Origin: Conexibacter sp. CPCC 206217
Lineage (GTDB): Bacteria > Actinomycetota > Thermoleophilia > Solirubrobacterales > Solirubrobacteraceae
Length of the DNA: 64,000 bases
Assembly (NCBI RefSeq): GCF_030646165.1
Contig: NZ_JAUTDO010000008.1
Location: 141,161 to 205,160, forward strand
Direction: 5' to 3'
Below, piece by piece: positions 9,527 through 16,487 of the stretch. Within the stretch, counting starts at the first letter, position 1. Each line of letters opens with the position of its first letter. Both the position numbers and the translations under genes were made by a program. The notes under the pieces were generated by a model. It was not told the DNA's origin. It saw only the letters and a list, made by a program, of their open reading frames with translations, and did no database searches.

Positions 9527-10735
9527 ATGGCCACCACTCGCGTCCTCATCCTCTCCTGGGAGTACCCGCCGCTGGTCGAGGGCGGCCTCGCCCGGCACGT
9601 GCGCAAGCTGTCCGAGCAGCTCGTGCGCCACGACGTCGAGGTGCACGTGCTGACGCGCGGACAGGTGCGGATGCGCGCTCACGAGGAGGTCGCCGGGGTC
9701 CACGTCCACCGTCTGCGCGAGCCGAGAAAGCCGCGCGACCTCGACGAGTTCCTGACCTGGATCGAGCAGATGAACGGCGACATGGTCACCGCCGGGCTGG
9801 AGCTGGGCGAGCGGCTCAGGTTCGATCTCGTGCACGGGCACGACTGGCTCGTCGCGGCGGCGGGGGAGGAGCTTGCGAAGGCACTCGGCTGCCCATGGGT
9901 CGTGACGATCCACGCAACGGAGTACGGCCGTCATCAGGGCTGGGTCGACAGACACCCGCAGTCGCACATCCACGCGGTCGAGACGTGGATGGCGCGCAGC
10001 GCGGACGCCGTGATCACCTGCTCGCACTACATGCGCGATCACGTCACCGACGTCTACGCGCTCGACGACGCCTCGGTCGCGGTGATCCCGAACGGGATCG
10101 ACCCGCTCGACCTGCAGGCGGTCGAGGACCTCGACGCGCTGCGCGCGAGATTCGCCGCTCCGCACGAGCGGCTCGTGCTGCTGGTCGGCCGGCTCGTCTA
10201 CGAGAAGGGCTTCCAGATCGCGCTGGAGGCGCTGCCGGGCGTGATCGAGCGGCTCGGCGACGTACGCTTCCTCGTCGCCGGCTCCGGCACCGCCGAGCGA
10301 GAGCTGAGAAGACAGGCGGCGAGACTCGGCCTGCGCAGACACGGCACCTTCATGGGCTGGATCGGCGACGACATGCTGCACTCGCTCTACCGCATCGCCG
10401 ATCTGACGGTGGTGCCGAGCATCTACGAGCCGTTCGGGCTGGTGGCGCTGGAGGCGATGGCGTCCGGCTGCCCGACGATCGTCGCCGACACCGGCGGCCT
10501 GCGCGAGGTCGTGCCCAACGAGGAGGTCGGCCTGCGCTTCCGCTCGCGCGACCCCAGATCGCTGGCGACGATGATGGAGCGCGTGCTGTCCGACGACCCG
10601 CTGCGTGAGCGCCTGATCGCCGAGGCGAGCGAGCACGTGCTGCGCTTCGACTGGGCCGACATCGCGCGCCAGACACGCGACGTCTACGGCGAGCTGCTGC
10701 GCGGCGGCGAGCTGCGGCCGGGGCTCGCGGTCTAG
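9527..10735 (+). CDS. GT4 alpha-1,4-glucosyltransferase / glycogen synthase (Rv3032-like)
   Basis: A 402-aa GT-B glycosyltransferase of family GT4. The N-terminal domain opens RVLILSWEYPPLVEGGLARH and the nucleotide-sugar domain has the EX7E motif in EPFGLVALEAMASG, then ADTGGLREVV. This is the actinobacterial glycogen synthase (GlgM/GlgA) and Rv3032 group, which adds alpha-1,4-glucose from ADP- or UDP-glucose, or makes maltose-1-phosphate. The glgE operon nearby makes a maltose-1-phosphate synthase role possible as well; the sequence alone does not decide. ATG 9527 fits the family's usual start. Its stop overlaps that of the convergent gene in CTAG. Confidence 0.88.
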   Translation: MATTRVLILSWEYPPLVEGGLARHVRKLSEQLVRHDVEVHVLTRGQVRMRAHEEVAGVHVHRLREPRKPRDLDEFLTWIEQMNGDMVTAGLELGERLRFDLVHGHDWLVAAAGEELAKALGCPWVVTIHATEYGRHQGWVDRHPQSHIHAVETWMARSADAVITCSHYMRDHVTDVYALDDASVAVIPNGIDPLDLQAVEDLDALRARFAAPHERLVLLVGRLVYEKGFQIALEALPGVIERLGDVRFLVAGSGTAERELRRQAARLGLRRHGTFMGWIGDDMLHSLYRIADLTVVPSIYEPFGLVALEAMASGCPTIVADTGGLREVVPNEEVGLRFRSRDPRSLATMMERVLSDDPLRERLIAEASEHVLRFDWADIARQTRDVYGELLRGGELRPGLAV

Positions 10736-11367
10736 CTCCACACCACCCGCCGGCGCCCACGCCAGCCCCAGCCGAACAGGAAGCCGCCGAGGACGCCGGC
10801 GGTGACGCCGGCGATGATCGTGAGCACGCCGCTGCCGGTCCAGCTCGGGCCGCCCTCGGTCACGACGTAGGGGACGCCGTCCGGCCGTATCCGCTCGGAG
10901 CGGCGCGTGCCGGCGACGTAGCCGCAGACGATGCTGACGCGCCCCGGCTGCGACGTGAACGTGCCGACGGAGACGGCGTTGCCGAGCGTCGTGGAGACCG
11001 TCTGGCGCGAGCCGCTGAATCTCGTCAGCACGCCGTCGGGCATCGACGCGACGCAGCCGGTGTCGCGTGCGACGAGGTCGTCGTTCTCGGAGTTGCGCAC
11101 GAGTCCGCCCTTCAGCAGCAGGTAGACGGAGTAACGGCGCCGCTCGCCGTTCGGCACGTCGAACGCGACCGCGCCGCGCAGCCCGTCGCGGACCGTCCCG
11201 CGCGCGACCGCCCGGCTCTCGATCCGGTCGCGCGCCTCGATCGCCTGCACGATCCCCGCGACCGTCGCACCGATCCCGCCGACGAGCAGGACGACGCCGA
11301 GCAGCAACCGGATCCAGCCGTGGCGGCGGACCGTCGGGCGACTGCCGAACGGGTCGTCGACGATCAT
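10732..11367 (-). CDS. Two-TM membrane protein of unknown function
   Basis: A 211-aa protein I do not recognise. A hydrophobic segment at about residues 18-42 (LLLGVVLLVGGIGATVAGIV) and another at about 178-203 (LTIIAGVTAGVLGGFLFGWG) flank a ~130-residue polar, beta-rich domain with three cysteines, probably outside the membrane. The Arg-rich C-terminus after TM2 would be cytoplasmic. The start ATG 11367 overlaps the stop of the upstream 536-aa gene (ATGA), so the two are translationally coupled and probably act together. It is convergent with the GT4 gene, with overlapping stop codons. Confidence 0.72.
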   Translation of the reverse strand: MIVDDPFGSRPTVRRHGWIRLLLGVVLLVGGIGATVAGIVQAIEARDRIESRAVARGTVRDGLRGAVAFDVPNGERRRYSVYLLLKGGLVRNSENDDLVARDTGCVASMPDGVLTRFSGSRQTVSTTLGNAVSVGTFTSQPGRVSIVCGYVAGTRRSERIRPDGVPYVVTEGGPSWTGSGVLTIIAGVTAGVLGGFLFGWGWRGRRRVVWS

Positions 11368-12974
11368 CCCTGGTCGATCGCCGGCCAGCAGTAGCGATGG
11401 GGCGGGACGGTCTCGCCGCCCCACGCGTCCAATCGGTCGATCAGCTCGGCGACGCGGGCGACGGGGCGGACGATCGCGGGCAGGCCGGCGAGGTCGTCGT
11501 CGACCGCGGCCAGCGGCGGGCGCAGGCCGAGGCCGTTGCCGAGGCGCGCCTGCAGGATCTCCGACTCGTAGGCGGCCCAGCGCTCGCGTCCGGCGGCGTA
11601 CTCGGGCCGGTCGCGGTAGACGAACACGACGTGCTGGCAGCCGTGCGTGCGCATCCGGTCCTTCCCGTCGGCGCACGGCTGCTTGGGGCCGACGTTGGTC
11701 GACATGAAGCCGCCCTGGACCAGGGGGCTCGGGCGATCGACCGTCGCCTGCGCGCTGTAGCTGTCCTGCGGCCGCAGCCCGACGACCTCCAGGTACGCCC
11801 GCAGCAGCTCCTGCGGCGTCGCCGGCAGGTAGGGGAACGGCGACGGCACCGGCGGCGGGTGGTGGACCTTCAGGTGGACGGCGCGGCCGATCGCCTCCCA
11901 GTTGAGCACCTCGACGTGGATGCCCGCGTCGGCGAGCTGGTCGGGCGCGAGCGCGACCGGGGCGGCGTCGCGCATCCGCGCGAACGTGCCCGAGGACTCC
12001 TGCGGATGCAGCGCGACGATCCCCTTCACGAGCGTCACCAGCTCGCCGGCGCTGTCGTCGCTGCCGCTGCCCTTCAGCGCACGGAACTCGGAGATGCGCG
12101 CGAGCCCGGCGCACCGCTCCGGCCCGATCCCCGCCGCGAGGCAGAACGCGAGCGCGAGATCCTCGTCGAGCACCGACGGCTCTCCGAGCCGCCGCGCGAC
12201 CCAGCGATCCTCGCCGCGGAAGGAGGTGGCGACGAGCGGCGCGGCGGAGGGACCTCCCGCCGCCCCCGCCGCATGCACCACGTCCCACTCGACCACGCGG
12301 CCGCGCTCCGAGTACGGCGTCACCGGCCCGCTGATCCGGTCCGGGACGCGGTAGACGCCGAAGATCAGGTCGGGGCGGGCGGCGAGGCCCGATTCCCGCA
12401 GGTACGCGAGCAGCTCGGCGAGCTGCGTCTCGCCGCGCGTCGCGATCCGGCTGATCGCCGTCGGGACCGCGTCGGGCGCGGCGAACGGGGCGCGGATCAG
12501 GTCGCGCGCGCGGCGCTCCTCGGCGGCGAGGCGGGCGCGCTCGACGGGGTCGGAGACCTGCTTGACCTCCTGGATCCCGAACGACTGCCGCAGCGCCTGC
12601 TTGAACTCGCCCTTGCGCTGCGCGCGCAGCTCTCTGACGACCGGGAGCGTTCCCTGCTGCATCATGCTCGCCTCGATCTCGGCGGGCGAGGCGAAGTCGC
12701 CGATGCCGGCGCCGTGGACGTATCTGCCCGCCGGTCCCTCCAGCACGCGCGTCTGCTCGGAGATCCGCTTCGCCTCCTCCCACGCGGCCTGTGACGCCGC
12801 GCGGCCCTGCTCGACCTGCGCCATGTTCGCGTCGTATGCGGCGCGCTGCTCGGGCGTCAGCGACGCAAGGCTCGCCTCGATCTGCGCCTGGTCGACCCCG
12901 TTGCGTGCGGCGTCGATCCCGCGCATGAAGTTCGACGGCTTGAATGCCAGCGCGACGTTCTTCAGGAATCCCAT
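11364..12974 (-). CDS. 536-aa protein of unknown function, coupled to a membrane protein
   Basis: A soluble protein I cannot place in a family. About residues 20-130 are helical and charged (EASLASLTPEQRAAYDANMA, AQRKGEFKQALRQSFGI), a possible coiled coil. The middle carries mixed beta/alpha elements, and a Cys-containing stretch lies near the C-terminus (GPKQPCADGKDRMRTHGCQ, then HRYCWP). There is no signal peptide or membrane helix. ATG 12974 was chosen because TACGGT lies 10 nt upstream; a GTG at 12986 is the alternative. The gene precedes, and overlaps by ATGA, the two-TM protein gene, suggesting a two-component membrane module. Confidence 0.7.
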   Translation of the reverse strand: MGFLKNVALAFKPSNFMRGIDAARNGVDQAQIEASLASLTPEQRAAYDANMAQVEQGRAASQAAWEEAKRISEQTRVLEGPAGRYVHGAGIGDFASPAEIEASMMQQGTLPVVRELRAQRKGEFKQALRQSFGIQEVKQVSDPVERARLAAEERRARDLIRAPFAAPDAVPTAISRIATRGETQLAELLAYLRESGLAARPDLIFGVYRVPDRISGPVTPYSERGRVVEWDVVHAAGAAGGPSAAPLVATSFRGEDRWVARRLGEPSVLDEDLALAFCLAAGIGPERCAGLARISEFRALKGSGSDDSAGELVTLVKGIVALHPQESSGTFARMRDAAPVALAPDQLADAGIHVEVLNWEAIGRAVHLKVHHPPPVPSPFPYLPATPQELLRAYLEVVGLRPQDSYSAQATVDRPSPLVQGGFMSTNVGPKQPCADGKDRMRTHGCQHVVFVYRDRPEYAAGRERWAAYESEILQARLGNGLGLRPPLAAVDDDLAGLPAIVRPVARVAELIDRLDAWGGETVPPHRYCWPAIDQG

Positions 12975-12984
12975 CGTGCGGCGC

Positions 12985-12990
12985 ACCGTA
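12985..12990 (-). promoter_or_regulatory. -10 element of the 536-aa protein gene (leaderless)
   Basis: TACGGT on the minus strand, 10 nt before ATG 12974. Confidence 0.4.
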
Positions 12991-13088
12991 CGCCGGCCGC
13001 CGCGATCCGTCAGTGTCGGATCGGTCTCGCGTCGGTGTCACGGCCCACGTCGCCGCGGTTGCGACGGCGCCGCGGCGGGACGCCGCGC

Positions 13089-13868
13089 TCACCACGTCAC
13101 CGGTCCGTCGTCGTCGAAGAAGCCGCCCGTCGGTCCGTCGTCGGGCAGCGTCGCCAGCCTGATCGCGATGCGCGCGCCCTGCTCGGGCGTCCGGACTCCG
13201 CGGAAGCCGTTGAAGTCGGTCGCGACGTGACCCGGTGCCGCGGCGTTGACCTTGATCGCGGTGCTCGCCAGATCGCGCGCGTAGTGGACGGTGATCGCGT
13301 TCAGCGCCGTCTTCGAACTGGAGTACGGCATCGACGGTCGTCCCACGAAGGCCCCCTCGTCGCCGAGCGATCCGCGCAGGCTGGAGACGTTGACGATCCG
13401 CGGCGCGCGCGCCGCGAGCAGCAGCGGCAGCAGCGCGTGGGTGACGGCGACGACGCCGAAGACGTTCGTCTCGTAGACGACGCGAAAGTCGTCGGCGGTG
13501 GCGTCGGCGGCGCTCGTGCGGACCGCGGTGCCGGCGTTGTTGACGAGCACGTCGAGGCGGCCGAAGCGCTCCGCGACGAACGCCGCGGCGGCGTCGACCG
13601 AGTGCTGGTCGGTGACGTCGAGCTGCAGCGGGACGACGGCGACGTCGCCGGCCGTTCGGTGGGCTGCACCGCGCGAGTCGTCGTCGGCGGTCGCTCCGCG
13701 CGCGTCCGCGGTCAGCTCGGCGGCGGCCGCCGCCCCGCGGGCCTGATCGCGCGAGCCGAGCAGGACGGTCATTCCGGTACGGGCGAGGCCCTGTGCGATC
13801 GCCTTGCCGATTCCCTTGTTGGCGCCGGTCACGAGCGCGACCGGTTGATCTGGGCGGTTGGTTTCCAT
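13089..13868 (-). CDS. Short-chain dehydrogenase/reductase (SDR)
   Basis: A 259-aa classical SDR. The NAD(P)-binding TGANKGIG motif is at about residues 15-22, NNAG follows in the middle, and the catalytic Ser (VNVSSLRGS) and Tyr/Lys (YSSSK) are in place. The C-terminus includes AAPGHVATDFNGFRG, typical of carbonyl reductase-like SDRs. A ~20-residue Ala/Asp-rich insertion near residues 55-75 is unusual. ATG 13868 lies 7 nt after TATAGT and is itself part of a repeated operator-like 10-mer shared with the divergent marR-type gene, so repression by that MarR protein is likely. Substrate unknown. Confidence 0.93.
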   Translation of the reverse strand: METNRPDQPVALVTGANKGIGKAIAQGLARTGMTVLLGSRDQARGAAAAAELTADARGATADDDSRGAAHRTAGDVAVVPLQLDVTDQHSVDAAAAFVAERFGRLDVLVNNAGTAVRTSAADATADDFRVVYETNVFGVVAVTHALLPLLLAARAPRIVNVSSLRGSLGDEGAFVGRPSMPYSSSKTALNAITVHYARDLASTAIKVNAAAPGHVATDFNGFRGVRTPEQGARIAIRLATLPDDGPTGGFFDDDGPVTW

Positions 13869-13924
13869 GTAAACCACTATAGCGCGTGGTTGTCATGTAA
13901 ACCCGTCGCTATGCTTCCGCTCAC
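13866..13924. promoter_or_regulatory. Divergent SDR/MarR promoter-operator region
   Basis: CATGTAAACC occurs twice in direct orientation (13866-13875, overlapping the SDR start codon, and 13894-13903). An inverted repeat AACCAC-N8-GTGGTT (13872-13891) surrounds the SDR -10 (TATAGT, minus, 13881-13876). The marR -10 is TATGCT (13910-13915), 9 nt before ATG 13925. The arrangement suggests MarR binding sites that block both promoters. Confidence 0.55.
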
Positions 13925-14371
13925 ATGACCGAACCGCTCACGCCCGACGAGCTGCGCCTCTGGCACGCCTGGAAGAACGCCGGCGAGCGGGTGCGCGCGC
14001 GGGTCGTGCACGACGTCGCCGCGGCGACGGACCTGTCCGAGCCCGACTTCGGCGTGCTCGACCGGCTCGTCAAGCTCGGCGGCGGCGGACGGCTCGCTCA
14101 GCAGCAGTTGGCGGATTCGATGCGCTGGTCCAAGAGCCGGCTCTCACGTCATCTGACGCGGATGCAGGCGCGCGACCTCGTCACGCGCCGCGCACGCAGA
14201 GACGGGCCGGGGACCGCGGTCGCGATCACGCCGGCCGGCCGCCGTGCGCTCGACGCGGCACTTCCGGTCCACGCCGACGCCGTCCGTCGTCACCTGACCG
14301 ACCGCATCACGCCGGACGAGGCGCAGCTCGTGCTGGCGCTCGCCGAGCGGCTGCAGCGCGAACGCGACTGA
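13925..14371 (+). CDS. MarR-family transcriptional regulator
   Basis: A 148-aa winged-helix repressor of the MarR type: dimerising helices at both ends and a DNA-binding core with LAQQQLADSMRWSKSRLSRH (recognition region, about residues 57-76) and a wing containing RRARRDGPGTAVAITPAGRR. It is divergent from the SDR gene across 56 bp of repeats and probably controls both. MarR proteins are usually released from DNA by small phenolic or oxidising ligands; the ligand here is unknown. A hairpin at 14378-14413 follows. Confidence 0.92.
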   Translation: MTEPLTPDELRLWHAWKNAGERVRARVVHDVAAATDLSEPDFGVLDRLVKLGGGGRLAQQQLADSMRWSKSRLSRHLTRMQARDLVTRRARRDGPGTAVAITPAGRRALDAALPVHADAVRRHLTDRITPDEAQLVLALAERLQRERD

Positions 14372-14377
14372 CGCGCC

Positions 14378-14413
14378 GACGGCGCGCCGCGCCGCACCGT
14401 GCCGCGCGCCGTC
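14378..14413. terminator. Hairpin between convergent marR-type and treY genes
   Basis: Arms GACGGCGCGC (14378-14387) and GCGCGCCGTC (14404-14413), 10 bp, loop 16 nt, no T-tract. Its position between convergent genes suggests bidirectional termination. Confidence 0.45.
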
Positions 14414-14425
14414 GCGGCGCCGCGG

Positions 14426-16465
14426 CTACGAATCGCGCTCGAGCAACGCCAGCCCGTACGCGTCTACCAGGTCGTCGACCCGCGTCTCGGCGTCCAGTGC
14501 GAACCCGCCGCGGTCGGCGAGGACGCTGCGCCAGGAGCCGAACAGGGCGGGTGGGAGCGTCAGCACCGCGTCGTCCCAGGCGCGCACGCCGACGACCACG
14601 ATCGCGTCATCGCCGCGCGCGAAGGCGCACACGCCCGGTCCCGCCTCAAGCGGCAGATACGACCCGCCGGTGAAGCTCGCGGGCCGCCGCTCGCGCAGCG
14701 CCAGCGCCCGCACGATCAGGTCGAGCTTGCGCGTCTCGTCGGTCGCCTCCGCGCCGTCGCGCAGCGAAGCGAGCAGTCTGCGCCGCAGCTCCCAGTCGAC
14801 CGGCCGGCGGTTGTCGGGGTCGACGAGGCTGAGCGCCTCCAGCTCGTCGCCCTGGTACACGTCCGGCACGCCCGGGACCGTCAGCTTCAGCAGCAGTTGC
14901 GCGAGCGCCGAACGACGCCCCTCGGCCACGACCCGCTCCAGGAACGGCTCGAAGTCGTCGAGGAACGGGCGGTGCGTCAGCAGCGCGGTCGCGAACTCGA
15001 CCGTACGCGCCTCGTGGCGCTCGTCGGGCTCCGCCCAGCTGCTCGTGCGCTTGCCCTCGCGCAGCGCCTTCACGAGGTAGCCGCCGAGCCGCTCGGCGGA
15101 GATCGGCCAGGCACCCGCCAGCGTCTGGTAGATCAGGTACTCCTCGGTCGCGTCGGGGATCCCGTCGGCGCGCAGGTCGGCGGTCAGCTCGCGCCAGGCG
15201 AGCACTCGCTCCCGCCACTCCTCGGCCATCCCCGCGAGCGCGCCGATCCGCGCGCGCACGTCGCCGGAGCGCTTCGTGTCGTGCGTCTGCGTCTCCAGCA
15301 GGTTGTGCGGGAAGCGGCGCGCGCGCAGCGCGTTGGCGGCGTGGAAGTCGGCGACGGTGAGCGAGAAGCGGGCCGGCTCGCCGCCGACCTCGTTCAAAGC
15401 GGTCAGCCGCATGTCGCGGTAGAAGGCGGTGTCCTCGATGCCCTTCGCGGTCACCGGCGGCGAGGTCTGCTGAAAGCGCGTGACGAACTCGTCGTGGCCG
15501 CGCTCCTGCAGCGTCAGCACGCGCTGCAGCCGCTCGGACATGTCCGCCGCGGCGATCGCGGCGCGGTCGTCGTCGCTCACGGACGCAGGGCCGGTGGCCG
15601 GCTCCACATACGTCCGATAGCGCGGCAGGGCCGCCATCGCGTCCGCGATCCCCGGCTCGTCCAGCTGCGTCCGCAGCCGCGCGATCTCGCGCGCGAACGT
15701 CGTCGTCGCCAGCAGCACCTGGGCTTCGAGCGCGATCTCGTGGAACGGTCGCGACTCGCCCGTGACCTCGGCCGCCAGCCGCGTCAGCACCGCCTCGCCC
15801 GCGGGGTCGACGAACAGCGCCGTCGCATCGTTGAGGAACTCGTAGCCGACGGTCCCCTCGACCGGCCAGTCGGGCAGCTGCTCGGCGGGCGCGTCGAGGC
15901 TGAGGATCTTCTCGACCCAGACATGCTGCGCGCCCTCGTCGCGCAGCCGGCGCAGGTACGCGGCCGGGTCGGCGAGCCCGTCGGGGTGGTCGACGCGCAG
16001 GCCGTCGATCACGCCCTCGCGCACCAGTTGCAGGATCTTGCCGTGCGTCGCGGCGAACACGTCCGGGTCCTCGACGCGCAGCCCGACGAGGTCGTCGATG
16101 TCGAAGAAGCGCCGGTACCAGCCGTCGGCCGGGTCGTAGTCGAAGTACTTCGGCCGCAGCGACTCGTCCGTCCACCACGGGTTCTCGTCGCCGACGCCCA
16201 TGTGGTTGGGCACGATGTCGAGCACGATCCCGAGGCCGGCCGCCGCCAGCGAGCGCAGTCCCTCCTCGCCGCCCAGCGGCTCGCTGACGCGCGACGGGTC
16301 GACGACGTCGTAGCCGTGCGTCGAGCCGCTGCGCGCCTGCAGCGAGGGGGAGAGGTAGAGATGCGAGACGCCCAGATCGCGCAGGTACGGGACCAGCTCC
16401 GCCACCGCGGCGAAGTTCAACTGCGGCGACAGCTGCAGGCGGTAGACCGCGCGCGGGACGCTCAT
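14426..16465 (-). CDS. treY: Maltooligosyltrehalose synthase (TreY)
   Basis: A 679-aa GH13 enzyme that turns the reducing-end maltose of maltodextrin into a trehalosyl unit by intramolecular transglucosylation. The N-terminus RAVYRLQLSPQLNFAAVAEL, LDIVPNHMGVG, the predicted nucleophile Asp159 in DGLRVDHPDGLADP and LTLPGVPDVYQGDELE near the end are diagnostic. It is somewhat shorter than many TreY proteins (about 720-820 aa). It is the last gene of the trehalose-glucan operon, 22 bp after glgX, and works with TreZ. The ATG at 16465 is preceded by a G-rich ribosome binding region. Confidence 0.97.
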   Translation of the reverse strand: MSVPRAVYRLQLSPQLNFAAVAELVPYLRDLGVSHLYLSPSLQARSGSTHGYDVVDPSRVSEPLGGEEGLRSLAAAGLGIVLDIVPNHMGVGDENPWWTDESLRPKYFDYDPADGWYRRFFDIDDLVGLRVEDPDVFAATHGKILQLVREGVIDGLRVDHPDGLADPAAYLRRLRDEGAQHVWVEKILSLDAPAEQLPDWPVEGTVGYEFLNDATALFVDPAGEAVLTRLAAEVTGESRPFHEIALEAQVLLATTTFAREIARLRTQLDEPGIADAMAALPRYRTYVEPATGPASVSDDDRAAIAAADMSERLQRVLTLQERGHDEFVTRFQQTSPPVTAKGIEDTAFYRDMRLTALNEVGGEPARFSLTVADFHAANALRARRFPHNLLETQTHDTKRSGDVRARIGALAGMAEEWRERVLAWRELTADLRADGIPDATEEYLIYQTLAGAWPISAERLGGYLVKALREGKRTSSWAEPDERHEARTVEFATALLTHRPFLDDFEPFLERVVAEGRRSALAQLLLKLTVPGVPDVYQGDELEALSLVDPDNRRPVDWELRRRLLASLRDGAEATDETRKLDLIVRALALRERRPASFTGGSYLPLEAGPGVCAFARGDDAIVVVGVRAWDDAVLTLPPALFGSWRSVLADRGGFALDAETRVDDLVDAYGLALLERDS

Positions 16466-16487
16466 CGAAACCCGACCCCCTCGACGC

